Below, piece by piece: positions 35,308-42,728 of a stretch of DNA of 64,000 bases. Positions within the stretch are counted from its first letter, which is position 1. Every line of letters begins with the position of its first letter. The DNA is from Paenochrobactrum pullorum (GTDB lineage Bacteria; Pseudomonadota; Alphaproteobacteria; Rhizobiales; Rhizobiaceae), in NCBI RefSeq assembly GCF_041929845.1, contig NZ_JBHEEH010000008.1, positions 70,167 through 134,166 on the forward strand, in the 5' to 3' direction. The position numbers were made by a program, and so were the translations under genes. A model generated the notes under the pieces. The model did no database searches and was not told the origin of the DNA. It saw only the letters and a list, made by a program, of their open reading frames with translations.

Positions 35308-36696
35308 TTACCGACCATCCGGTGTACGCAAGCCAATCCATTTATCTTTAACAGCTTCATAATGCTGCTCTGGCTTATATTCTGCTACCTGAAGGCTCAG
35401 ATGACGAGCAGTCATGCGACCGGAAGCATTAAGAATTGCATAGCTGGCAACAACCAGATCATGTTGTGCCTTAACCTGCGCAATTTGCACATCGGTCAGA
35501 TCATTCTGCGCCTTCAACACATCAAGCGTTGTTCGCTGACCAACATTCCGCTCTTCAATCACGCCTTCAAGCGCCAATTGTGCAGCAGAAATACCGGTAC
35601 GTGTTGAAACCACATTGGCTTTTGCAGCTTCATATTGCGCCCAAGCTGAGCCGATACCCTGGCGAACCTGATCGCGGATGACATCAACTTCAATACGTGC
35701 TTGACCGAGCTTCTCTTTGTTCTGACGAACCAATGCAGACGTACGGCCACCCTGATAAATCGGAATAGTTACCCCCAAACCGATAGAAGCACTGTTTCCA
35801 TCGGTAATGCTGCTATTGGTACCACCTGCATAAGTGTCAGTACGCGATGCCCCGGCGTTCAAATTAACACCTGGCAGCAAGGCACCTTCAGCCGATTTAA
35901 CATCATAACCAGCGGCATCAACTGCATATTGAGTTGCCAGGATGCCCGGATGCGTATCATTGGCAATTGCCAGTGAGGCGGCAGGATTGCGCGGCAACAA
36001 CTTGTCGGCCGGCGATGCAGCAGAAAGTTTATCCGGCTCGGTACCAATAACTTCTCGATATGCTGCTTCTGCAGACTTCACATTGGCCTTGGCAGCGTTC
36101 AAAGATGCAACAGCATTGGCACGGCTTGCTTCCGCCTGAGCAACATCGGTACGTGTCCCTTCGCCAACATCAAGACGGGCACGCGCGGCACGAACCTGTT
36201 CGTTCATCGCGGCCAGATTACGCTCATAAAGCGCTGCAATCTGACGAGCCTGATAAACATCCATATAAACGGTAACAGCACCATAAAGACTGTTCATCTC
36301 TTCGTTTTTAAGCTTCTCACGGGTTGCGAAAACCATCGATTCAGCAAACGCTACTTTGTTTTGGGTTTGAAACCCGTCAAAGAGCATCTGATTAAGCTCA
36401 ACACCTACCTTTCCAACGGTTGCGTAGGTATTGCCCAGTGAATTGTGGCTACGCGAGCGAGCGACATTATAAGAGCCGTTAACTGTCGGACGGTAGCCGG
36501 ATTTAGCAACAGCGACACCTTCGTCGGTCGCCCGCAATCCGGCGCGAGCAGAGTTAAGCTTGGCATTATTATGATATGCCTTTGTCAAGGCGCCTGTCAG
36601 CGTATCTGACCAGGCTGAACCGGACATCAATACGGAACCGGCTAATAATGCAGCTGTCAAAATGTTCTTGCGCGCCTTGTGCACCGTAAACCTCAT
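35308..36696 (-). CDS. tolC: TolC family outer membrane channel (BepC-like)
   Basis: 462-residue outer membrane efflux/secretion channel. Signal peptide ends GSAWS near residue 30. Two repeats of the OEP domain are visible: ALTKAYHNNAKLNSARAGLRATDEGV with YRPTVNG, and the second with LAIANDTHPGILATQYAVDAAGYDVKSAEG and LLPGVNLNAG. Long helical parts hold many Ala/Gln. The C-terminal half ends LDVLKAQNDLTDVQIAQVKAQHDLVVASYAIL, the typical periplasmic barrel end. In Brucella the equivalent is BepC and also lies next to pcm. It likely serves RND pumps encoded elsewhere. Confidence 0.92.
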   Translation of the reverse strand: MRFTVHKARKNILTAALLAGSVLMSGSAWSDTLTGALTKAYHNNAKLNSARAGLRATDEGVAVAKSGYRPTVNGSYNVARSRSHNSLGNTYATVGKVGVELNQMLFDGFQTQNKVAFAESMVFATREKLKNEEMNSLYGAVTVYMDVYQARQIAALYERNLAAMNEQVRAARARLDVGEGTRTDVAQAEASRANAVASLNAAKANVKSAEAAYREVIGTEPDKLSAASPADKLLPRNPAASLAIANDTHPGILATQYAVDAAGYDVKSAEGALLPGVNLNAGASRTDTYAGGTNSSITDGNSASIGLGVTIPIYQGGRTSALVRQNKEKLGQARIEVDVIRDQVRQGIGSAWAQYEAAKANVVSTRTGISAAQLALEGVIEERNVGQRTTLDVLKAQNDLTDVQIAQVKAQHDLVVASYAILNASGRMTARHLSLQVAEYKPEQHYEAVKDKWIGLRTPDGR

Positions 36697-36715
36697 CTCA
36701 TTAAGTCAAATATCT

Positions 36716-36735
36716 ACCGAACCAACTAGTTCGGT
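36716..36735. promoter_or_regulatory. Inverted repeat upstream of tolC, candidate operator
   Basis: ACCGAAC-CAACTA-GTTCGGT is a perfect 7-bp inverted repeat with a 6-bp spacer, 20 bp before the tolC start. Size and symmetry suit a TetR- or similar dimeric repressor. No regulator gene is adjacent. Confidence 0.5.
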
Positions 36736-36835
36736 AACGTATCAATAACCATAAAACCGTTTCATTTCTAGCGCCCAAGACAACAGATCAACAAACAATC
36801 TCAGCAAGGTTGCAGATTTGCCTCAATCTTTTGGT

Positions 36836-37498
36836 TCAAAATGTAAATTCGGCTTTACGAGCAAATTCACGAAGCGGTTTTACCGACAAATTAAATGCAT
36901 CACGACAAGAAACAACAGCATTTTCCTTGGTATAAACCCGTGCAATACCGAGGTTTCCTTGTCCTTCAACTGTTACCAGCCTACCGCCATCCTTAAGCTG
37001 GTCTTTCAGTGTTTGCGGCACAAAATCCGCGGCACCTTCGATCAGGATGACATCATAAGGTGCTTGCGCACTATGACCAAGGCCAAGTTCGCCGGACACG
37101 ATCACAACATTGTCATAACCAAGAGAGCTCAAAACCGAGCCCGCCCGATCTGACAAATCAGAATCACTTTCCAGCGCAATGACCGAGCCTGCAAGCTGTG
37201 AAAGAATTGCAGCCGCATAACCACTGCCCGCTCCCACATCCAAGACCAGATCACTTGGCTTAATCTCTGCCAACTGAATGAGTTTTGCAAGAGGTGAGGG
37301 CTCCATCAGATAACGAGAAGCATCATCCTTAAGCTGAATGTCTTCATCAATATATGCAAGCTCTTTACGATTTTCCGGAACAAATGCCTCACGAGGCACT
37401 GTCAGAAACGCGTCCAGAAGCGCCAGATCAGTGACATCAGTGGTGCGGATCTGGTTATCGACCATTTTGGTACGAAGGTTTTGAAAATCAGCCAACAT
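36836..37498 (-). CDS. Protein-L-isoaspartate O-methyltransferase family protein
   Basis: 220-residue class I SAM methyltransferase. N-terminal QNLRTKMVDNQIRTTDVTD, the family block VPREAFVP, then SPLAKLIQLAEIKPSDLVLDVGAGSGYAAAIL (SAM-binding motif I with GAGSG). It is of the alphaproteobacterial Pcm-like group usually found before tolC. True isoaspartate repair activity is assumed, not shown. 139 bp separate it from tolC, which has its own operator-like repeat. Confidence 0.87.
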   Translation of the reverse strand: MLADFQNLRTKMVDNQIRTTDVTDLALLDAFLTVPREAFVPENRKELAYIDEDIQLKDDASRYLMEPSPLAKLIQLAEIKPSDLVLDVGAGSGYAAAILSQLAGSVIALESDSDLSDRAGSVLSSLGYDNVVIVSGELGLGHSAQAPYDVILIEGAADFVPQTLKDQLKDGGRLVTVEGQGNLGIARVYTKENAVVSCRDAFNLSVKPLREFARKAEFTF

Positions 37499-37817
37499 GG
37501 CCTCGCCTTTCAGTTACTCGCTGCTCACACGCAGTATCGGTTAGCAAGCACATTGAGAGAGATACGACATTATCAATGCCCTGAGCCCCCTCAACGATAT
37601 GCAATTGGATATTCACATGTGATGTCGCAAAAAAACTCTGTCCAGTCAATCAATAGACCGCGTGACGAAACAGCACTTAGTCAGATTGATTCTGCTGAAG
37701 GTAACTTAAAGACCAAAAAAGAACACGGGAAACGATCAATGCAAAAACATGCACTATGGCTGATGCAGATTTTATCTGTTGATGAAATCTGAAGAACGAT
37801 TTGCTTTTGAAGAAGAG
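37499..37817. other. Intergenic stretch, nothing recognised
   Basis: About 320 bp between pcm and the tRNA-Asn genes. Reading frames across it lack ribosome sites and family features. Confidence 0.3.
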
Positions 37818-37892
37818 TGGCTCCCCGGGCCGGATTCGAACCAGCGACCAACCGGTTAACAGCCGGTTGCTCTACCACTGAGCTACCGGGGA
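37818..37892 (-). tRNA. tRNA-Asn(GTT), copy 1
   Basis: On the minus strand the acceptor arms TCCCCGG / CCGGGGA pair over 7 bp, discriminator G, encoded CCA at 37818-37820. Anticodon stem ACCGG / CCGGT encloses CTGTTAA, giving GTT. T loop GGTTCGAATCC. Total 75 nt with CCA. Confidence 0.95.
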
Positions 37893-37959
37893 ACAGTGCT
37901 CTATAAGCAATATGCTTACGTTTTAACTGAAAATCAACTGCTCTTCTTGACAAGAAGAG

Positions 37960-38134
37960 TGGCTCCCCGGGCCGGATTCGAACCAGCGACCAACCGGTTA
38001 ACAGCCGGTTGCTCTACCACTGAGCTACNNNNNNNNNNNNNNNNNNNNNNNNNNNNNNNNNNNNNNNNNNNNNNNNNNNNNNNNNNNNNNNNNNNNNNNN
38101 NNNNNNNNNNNNNNNNNNNNNNNNNNNNCGGGGA
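37960..38134 (-). tRNA. tRNA-Asn(GTT), copy 2, interrupted by the assembly gap
   Basis: Bases 37960-38028 are identical to copy 1 from the CCA end up to the D-arm/acceptor junction. After 100 N the sequence resumes with CGGGGA (38129-38134), exactly the missing acceptor bases. Without the N the tRNA would be complete at 75 nt. The gap therefore probably hides either nothing or further tandem copies of this tRNA. Confidence 0.85.
38029..38128. other. Assembly gap of exactly 100 N
   Basis: A run of exactly 100 N, the conventional filler for a gap of unknown size. It falls inside a tandemly repeated tRNA gene, a classic place for a short-read assembly to break. Confidence 0.99.
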
Positions 38135-38333
38135 ACAGTTGCTCTTAGTATTAACCAGATGGCGTATAGCAAATGATTTTCTGATTTGCCAAGTCCTAAA
38201 TCATTATTTTTGAAACTTTTTGGCCCCTTCCCTCAAAAAAGCGATTTTAGACATTATATTGAAGCATAAAAGCAGACAGAACTGTGCATAACTTTCAGAA
38301 ATCACTAAGAAAATCGCCAATCCGGAAAATCAG

Positions 38334-38615
38334 ATGCCCGCATCAGAATCACAATCGCGCAAAAAACATACGATTCTTATTTTGGGGAAACGCATTCCGA
38401 TTCCAGCCACCGTTTTCATGCGTCGTGTCGTCGGCTGTGGATTCATAATTGGCGGCTCATTAAGTTTCTTACCGATTTTGGGCATATGGATGCTACCAGT
38501 TGGTTTAATTTTGCTGTCGCATGATTCTCATAAAGTAAGACGATTTCGCAGAAATTCCGAAATCTATGTCTTAAGAAAATGGCGCAGCAGCCGCTTTGCC
38601 AGGAATAAAGCGTGA
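38334..38615 (+). CDS. Small conserved membrane protein
   Basis: 93 residues. A basic N-terminus, one long hydrophobic stretch (about residues 32-61, VVGCGFIIGGSLSFLPILG then WMLPVGLILLS) that may be two short segments, then a strongly basic tail (RRFRRNSEIYVLRKWRSSR). The 'FLPILG-WMLPVGLILLSHD' core is conserved in Hyphomicrobiales proteins of unknown function, as far as I remember. No operon partner. Confidence 0.7.
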   Translation: MPASESQSRKKHTILILGKRIPIPATVFMRRVVGCGFIIGGSLSFLPILGIWMLPVGLILLSHDSHKVRRFRRNSEIYVLRKWRSSRFARNKA

Positions 38616-38741
38616 TACCGACAGGCCAATCGATAAGCCCGTGCATATCAAGCCCTTATTATACAGATATAATTGCTATTTTTATCAACACGGCTTGACG
38701 GAATCAAAGCCTTACAATATTGAGAACCCACTTCCAGCGAT

Positions 38742-38815
38742 GGCCTCGTGGCGGAGTGGTTACGCAGAGGACTGCAAATCCTTGCACCCCGGTTCGATTC
38801 CGGGCGAGGCCTCCA
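38742..38815 (+). tRNA. tRNA-Cys(GCA), likely prophage attachment gene
   Basis: GGCCTCG / CGAGGCC acceptor arms, discriminator T, encoded CCA at 38813-38815. Anticodon loop CTGCAAA gives GCA at 38774-38776. T loop GGTTCGATTCC. Phage genes begin about 300 bp further on, so the 3' end is a natural attachment site; a second copy of the 3' end is not present in the window. Confidence 0.95.
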
Positions 38816-38883
38816 TCTTTCCCCTTATTACCATATACAAGTCTTTGTAATATCTGATCTTTTAGGATCGGGTGTGGCACTAT

Positions 38884-38898
38884 GTTCTAACGCTGTTC
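38884..38898. promoter_or_regulatory. LexA box 1 at the left prophage edge
   Basis: GTTC-TAACGCT-GTTC is a perfect match to the alphaproteobacterial LexA box. It is followed by a hairpin GCCACAC / GTGTGGC (38900-38921) and a weak 29-codon frame (38954-39043) without a ribosome site. What it controls is unclear. Confidence 0.5.
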
Positions 38899-39022
38899 CG
38901 CCACACTTTTTGTGGTGTGGCAACCTGCTATCAAGCTGTTTGTTCCCTGACCTATGGCCACGTCATTTATTAGCCTACGAATCTCAATCGTATTTTTGCT
39001 ATCCACAGCCCCGAAATACGAT

Positions 39023-39057
39023 TTGACTCTCATATTAAATTAGAACATTTATAGAAC
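39023..39057 (+). promoter_or_regulatory. Promoter with LexA box 2 (39043-39057)
   Basis: TTGACT (39023-39028) is a good -35; GAAC-ATTTATA-GAAC (39043-39057) is a perfect LexA box over the -10 region. The layout matches the promoter at 27563. It points to the two small zinc-finger-like genes starting at 39125, 68 bp away. Confidence 0.72.
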
Positions 39058-39124
39058 AAATTAGCATTTGTGAAAATACACTCAACCCTTTTGCGCATAT
39101 TTAGCGCCACGGGATAGCTGTGCC

Positions 39125-39376
39125 ATGAGCTGGAAAAGCCAAATACAAGTTCGTGATCTGGAAGATGACCAACGTTTAGAAATGATATGCCTTAAGTGTG
39201 GCCGCCTTGTTTACATCAAGAAAGCCGACATTTGTAAGAAGGAAGGTTATGAGCAGCTGTACCTCGATGAAGTTGAGCGGCGTTCACGGTGCCGGGGTAA
39301 AGGATGTGATGGACGTTTCCGCATGGCTATGGAGCGTCTCAAGGAATTGAGCGGCTTTGTAGGTGGCATAGCATGA
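39125..39376 (+). CDS. Small zinc-finger-like prophage protein
   Basis: 83 residues. Cysteine pairs in MICLKCGRL (C22, C25) and RCRGKGC (near residues 56-61) could hold one zinc. The rest is charged and helical. Found, as far as I recall, at the ends of Hyphomicrobiales prophages with unknown role. Controlled by a LexA box promoter, and its stop overlaps the start of the next small gene (ATGA). Confidence 0.75.
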   Translation: MSWKSQIQVRDLEDDQRLEMICLKCGRLVYIKKADICKKEGYEQLYLDEVERRSRCRGKGCDGRFRMAMERLKELSGFVGGIA

Positions 39377-39534
39377 GCGATGAGAAGAAGGTCAGAACAT
39401 CCAAAGGAATGGATGAACACTGGTGCATGCATGACGGCTGCAAGAAATGGGGAAGCTTCGGCTTTCAAGGACGCTATGGCCAGCTGTGGTTTTGCATGGA
39501 GCATAAGGAAGAAGGCGACAGCGCACCGAAGTGA
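39373..39534 (+). CDS. 53-residue zinc-finger-like microprotein
   Basis: Starts at ATG 39373, overlapping the previous stop by 4 bp, so translation is coupled. The 53 residues contain HWCMHDGCKKWGSFGF and QLWFCMEHK, a C-x4-C ... C-x2-H pattern suited to a zinc. Below the length cut of many gene finders. Similar 'WC-H-GCKKWG-FGF' microproteins are familiar to me from rhizobial phages; function unknown. Confidence 0.78.
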   Translation: MSDEKKVRTSKGMDEHWCMHDGCKKWGSFGFQGRYGQLWFCMEHKEEGDSAPK

Positions 39535-39547
39535 CTGCCGCCCTCAT

Positions 39548-39865
39548 CTATTTTTTATTTAACCGGTTACTGATTGCTTCAAAGACCGCGTCACTAATCC
39601 ACATACCGCAAACACCAACAAGAAATGCACCAGCATGGATTGTGACGTTAGAGCCATCGTCTGGTGGTAAAGGGAAATGCACGGCGTTTAAATAGTGAAC
39701 AAATGGGCTGGTGAGATACCCTGCCGCCAATGCCCCGCATACCGGTGATGCAATAGCTTCTCGGAAAGTATAATTCTTATGTGAGAGCGCCCGAAGTAAC
39801 CCTCCCGCAAAACCGGCGACAACTACAGAAGCCTTTAAGCCGTATTCGTTTAAAGGATCATCCAT
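39548..39865 (-). CDS. Putative phage holin
   Basis: 105 residues from ATG 39865 (MDDPLNEYGLK); a GTG at 39874 is unlikely. Three hydrophobic segments (ASVVVAGFAGGLLRAL; AIASPVCGALAAGYL; HAGAFLVGVCGMWISDAVF) with a charged tail KK fit a LydA/Hol44-type holin that permeabilises the inner membrane. Last gene of the lysis cassette; its start overlaps the Rz1 stop. Confidence 0.72.
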   Translation of the reverse strand: MDDPLNEYGLKASVVVAGFAGGLLRALSHKNYTFREAIASPVCGALAAGYLTSPFVHYLNAVHFPLPPDDGSNVTIHAGAFLVGVCGMWISDAVFEAISNRLNKK

Positions 39866-40065
39866 CACCAGCACCCCGCTTTATTTCCATAGGCATTATG
39901 TCCGGCGATTGATTTGCCAGCATGAGAATCGTTCTGCGCCACGTAGACAGCCGTATCCGGTTTAAGGCTGATCTTCTGCCAGCCCGCGCAATTGCTCACA
40001 GTCTGACTGCACCCCGCCAAGCTCAATACAAAGCCGCACAGCATCCATATTGTTGATTGTCTCAT
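39865..40065 (-). CDS. Rz1-like outer membrane spanin lipoprotein
   Basis: 66 residues from ATG 40065 (MRQSTIWMLCGF). Lipobox LAGC places the lipidated cysteine at C19. The mature part NCAGWQKISLKPDTAVYVAQND and GHNAYGNKAGCW is a pattern I know from rhizobial phages. It overlaps the Rz gene in another frame over 104 bp, the classic nested Rz/Rz1 layout. Confidence 0.78.
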   Translation of the reverse strand: MRQSTIWMLCGFVLSLAGCSQTVSNCAGWQKISLKPDTAVYVAQNDSHAGKSIAGHNAYGNKAGCW

Positions 40066-40225
40066 TGATGCCTGCCCTGCTCTGGATTGCTTGTGTGACG
40101 GCTTGTGCGGCTTTAAGCGCTGCATCCTGTTTCGCGTCATGTTGGCCGAGCGCATAAAAAAAGAGGCCTGAAACTGCCCCTCCGATTAATGCGCCGATGA
40201 TGTGTTGAAGTGTGATCTTCATCAT
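39962..40225 (-). CDS. Rz-like inner membrane spanin
   Basis: 87 residues from ATG 40225 (or 40222). N-terminal membrane anchor IIGALIGGAVSGLFFYALG, then a helical periplasmic part rich in Ala/Gln (AKQDAALKAAQAVTQAIQSRAG). It starts within the endolysin stop (ATGATGA) and contains the Rz1 start inside its frame. Together with Rz1 it should fuse inner and outer membranes during lysis. Confidence 0.75.
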   Translation of the reverse strand: MMKITLQHIIGALIGGAVSGLFFYALGQHDAKQDAALKAAQAVTQAIQSRAGINETINNMDAVRLCIELGGVQSDCEQLRGLAEDQP

Positions 40226-40944
40226 AAAGCCTCGATCAGCTTTGAGAGTTTGGCTTTTACGCTCGGCATGGAGTAAATCGCGTAAATTGAGATGCCGCCC
40301 ACAACCACAACGGACGCCATCTGCACCCGCCAGTCGAGCAAACCAAGTGCAGGGAGAGCTGCAGCTGTCAGCCATGTCCAAAACCGTTTTGATTTGGCGA
40401 CTGGCTCAGGCTCAACCGGTACTGGCACAATATCATTGGCTGGCGCTTCAATTACCTGATCAACACCATAGCCCTCAGCCAGTAGCAGCTTGTCATATTC
40501 ACTGGCATAGCCGGCAATCAGATCGGCCTTGTCTGTGCCATTGACGATACGGCGAGCGCCTTTGAAATCGGACTTCTGCAAGGTGATGTAATCGGAAAGC
40601 TTTTTGCCAGTGAACCAGCCTTCGACCATACCAGCAATGATGATCGGCGCGGCATATCGTGGCTCTAGAAGCAGCTTCGGATTACTGACGAAATCAACAC
40701 CGAGTTCGCGGCTGGCCTTCGCGGAGTTGTATTCCCATGTGATTTGCACATAGCCCATGCCTACATGCGGGTAGTATTTCTTTGAACGCAGGTACTTTTC
40801 ACCGCCCATTTCCCGGACAGGCTTCATCGTGTGCGCAGTCTCATGGTAAGCCGTGGCCAGCACATAGGCCATTTGATTGCGCAATAGGCCGTACTCTCGC
40901 CCCGCCTTAATCAAGAGACGAGTGTCGCCAAGGTTCATGTTCAT
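40222..40944 (-). CDS. Endolysin, glycoside hydrolase family 19-like, with C-terminal membrane segments
   Basis: 240 residues from ATG 40944, which has AAAGGA 7 nt upstream; an ATG at 40977 lies inside a terminator hairpin. The catalytic domain has AYHETAHTMKPVREMGG with the acid residue, and YYPHVGMGYVQITWEYNSAKAS typical of GH19/chitinase-like lysozymes. A Pro/Val/Glu linker follows, then two hydrophobic segments (LTAAALPALGLLDW, ASVVVVGGISIYAI) and a basic tail. The membrane tail is unusual for a soluble endolysin and may tether it. Confidence 0.83.
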   Translation of the reverse strand: MNMNLGDTRLLIKAGREYGLLRNQMAYVLATAYHETAHTMKPVREMGGEKYLRSKKYYPHVGMGYVQITWEYNSAKASRELGVDFVSNPKLLLEPRYAAPIIIAGMVEGWFTGKKLSDYITLQKSDFKGARRIVNGTDKADLIAGYASEYDKLLLAEGYGVDQVIEAPANDIVPVPVEPEPVAKSKRFWTWLTAAALPALGLLDWRVQMASVVVVGGISIYAIYSMPSVKAKLSKLIEAL

Positions 40945-40962
40945 TGGGGTTCCTTTAGGTAC

Positions 40963-40988
40963 AAAAAAACCCCGCATAAGCGAGGCAT
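40963..40988 (-). terminator. Terminator just before the lysis cassette
   Basis: On the minus strand CCTCGC-TTAT-GCGGGG (one G-T pair) is followed by seven T. It lies between the upstream region and the endolysin ribosome site, so late transcripts must pass it to express lysis genes. Confidence 0.75.
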
Positions 40989-41182
40989 CTTTTGTGTGTT
41001 TTAGATTTCATATTTTTTTGAGTGGCGTGGTTAAGTCGCCATTCTATTCAGGGGAATAGTTTTCGAGAACAATAATGAAGTCGCCACTGTCATGGAAGAA
41101 AGACAATCCTTGAATTAGTTTTCTTCTGCACTAAATCGGAAGCGTCATTCCAACTAAATTCGTTCTTATAAAGGAGGCTAAG

Positions 41183-41485
41183 GTGAGCGACCGTTTGTTT
41201 GACAAACCAGTTTACGTCACCAAGGGGCGTTATTTGACATTAGAAATTGCCAGTATCCACGATGCACTTATGTTTTTACATGAATGGCCGGAAGATGATC
41301 GTGATATGATTTACGAGACCGCTTGGAAAGCTTGTTGCGATGCGCATGATGGTGTGAAGCCAATTATAGCTGCACAAAACGCGATTAAGGGCTTTGCAAG
41401 AAAACGCGGTATACTTGATCAACCTACAGTTTCCGTTCCTTGGCTGGACACAAAAACGGCCTCTGACCAGAAGCTATCCGCATAA
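41183..41485 (+). CDS. DUF982 family protein
   Basis: 100 residues starting at GTG 41183 behind a strong AAGGAGG site. FDKPVYVTKGRYLTLEIASIHDALMFLHEWPEDDRDMIYETAWKAC with a later AQNAIKGFARKRGI is the DUF982 pattern found widely, often in many copies, in rhizobia. Function unknown. It is a plus-strand gene inside the minus-strand late region, with its own terminator. Confidence 0.82.
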   Translation: MSDRLFDKPVYVTKGRYLTLEIASIHDALMFLHEWPEDDRDMIYETAWKACCDAHDGVKPIIAAQNAIKGFARKRGILDQPTVSVPWLDTKTASDQKLSA

Positions 41486-41500
41486 TTAAACCGCTAATGA

Positions 41501-41537
41501 CAGCCCTGTTAGGTAGAGCTTATCAGGGCTGTTTTTC
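41501..41537 (+). terminator. Terminator of the DUF982 gene
   Basis: AGCCCTG / CAGGGCT stem with a 15-nt loop followed by GTTTTTCC. Confidence 0.82.
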
Positions 41538-41648
41538 CTAATTGTGACCATAGATAACATCATATGAAGCACGGCTAGTCCCGCCGACTTCAATCTCACG
41601 AACGAAGTCAAGCAGGATCGCCGCGCCAACTGGCACGGTTCTATCCAT
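41538..41648 (-). pseudogene. Truncated start of a phage lysozyme (GH104-like)
   Basis: 36 residues from ATG 41648 with AGGA 8 nt upstream: MDRTVPVGAAILLDFVRE, then ASYDVIYGHN and stop. This resembles the beginning of phage lysozymes of the GH104/muraminidase kind (LLDFI...YDVIFGHNQ), in which about 130 more residues and the catalytic part should follow. The downstream DNA is instead the DUF982 terminator. It looks like the remnant of an older endolysin replaced by the insertion of the DUF982 gene. Alternatively it is a real short gene. Confidence 0.5.
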
Positions 41649-41795
41649 GATAAATTTCCTGTAAAATATCTTTCTTAACCCTTGCTGATCTATAGTTGAC
41701 AGCTAGGAATTATTTTAGCAGCGCCCATCATTGCTAAATCACTGATTAATCACTAAAGGTCGAAAACGTAATAACTAAAAGCAAGTGACCATCCA

Positions 41796-42698
41796 ATGCA
41801 ACGCAATGACTCAGCAGACACTCTAAAAGCCATTCTGATTTTGTTTGTTGTAGTTGGTCATTTTTTTATTGAACCAGTAAAAAACAATGAGATTAAGCGT
41901 GCGATATACGTATTTCATATGCCGCTATTTTTAGGCTTATCTGGTTATTTATTCTCATTCAAAGCCCCAAATGATTATTTTTCGGCCATTAAAACTCGTT
42001 TTTTTGTGCCTTGGGTTATAGCAACGACCGTTTATTTCGCTTACTTTTTTATTGTTCATGAGCAATTGAAATTCAACATGGTGAACGCATTCATCAAACC
42101 ATGGTTTCACCTTTGGTTTGTACCATGCTTAATCGCTTACTCTCTATTCGCATGTACATTACGTAATCAAAATATCTCACTGCTTCTTATTGCTGGAGTA
42201 ATTCCCTATATCACCCGCGCACTTGATTATGACATCTTGAAGTTGATCGGCCCAGTCGATAGCAGATTTGTATATTATGCGATATTTTTCTTCATAGGTG
42301 TGGCCATCCGTCAATACAGTCATTTAATCAACAGGCTCTCATCGATTGTAATAACTTTATTAGCAGTCACCGCCTGTATTGTAACTTTCAAATTAAATTT
42401 ATCGAATAATCAACTAGGTACATTAAGAATGCTTTTAGTTGTAGGCGTTATAGGAATGGTAGCCAACTTTCCAAGCTTCAAGACCAAGATTGGAAATTCA
42501 ATTTTGTCGCGAGAAAGTCTCAGTATTTATCTCTATCACGTTATACTAATACTTATTCTTCGTGAATTTTTATCATCTAAGACATGGGAGTACTGGATTG
42601 CTTGCTATGTACTAACTCTACTACTTCTCCCATTCACGGTGAAGATCATTAGAACAACAAAGGTAGGCAACTTAATTCTTGGTAGGAATAAACGATAA
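41796..42698 (+). CDS. Acyltransferase family 3 membrane protein (O-acetyltransferase)
   Basis: 300 residues with about ten membrane segments. The N-terminus DTLKAILILFVVVGHFFI with the catalytic histidine, then FHMPLFLGLSGYLF, and HLWFVPCLIAYSLF are hallmarks of acyltransferase family 3, which O-acetylates surface sugars. The gene is clearly more AT-rich than its neighbours and lies on the opposite strand of the late operon, directly beside the tailspike gene: signs of a horizontally acquired lysogenic-conversion gene. The target is probably the host O-antigen or capsule (inference). Confidence 0.85.
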   Translation: MQRNDSADTLKAILILFVVVGHFFIEPVKNNEIKRAIYVFHMPLFLGLSGYLFSFKAPNDYFSAIKTRFFVPWVIATTVYFAYFFIVHEQLKFNMVNAFIKPWFHLWFVPCLIAYSLFACTLRNQNISLLLIAGVIPYITRALDYDILKLIGPVDSRFVYYAIFFFIGVAIRQYSHLINRLSSIVITLLAVTACIVTFKLNLSNNQLGTLRMLLVVGVIGMVANFPSFKTKIGNSILSRESLSIYLYHVILILILREFLSSKTWEYWIACYVLTLLLLPFTVKIIRTTKVGNLILGRNKR

Positions 42699-42728
42699 TA
42701 TAATCGTCTCTTAATAAAGACTGTAAAT

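Noticed and set aside
38742..39124. Exact attL core at tRNA-Cys
   Set aside because: No second copy of the tRNA 3' end exists in the window, so the core cannot be defined; the prophage must end beyond the right edge.
41085..41110. CRISPR or other repeat array
   Set aside because: No regularly spaced repeats were seen anywhere in the window.
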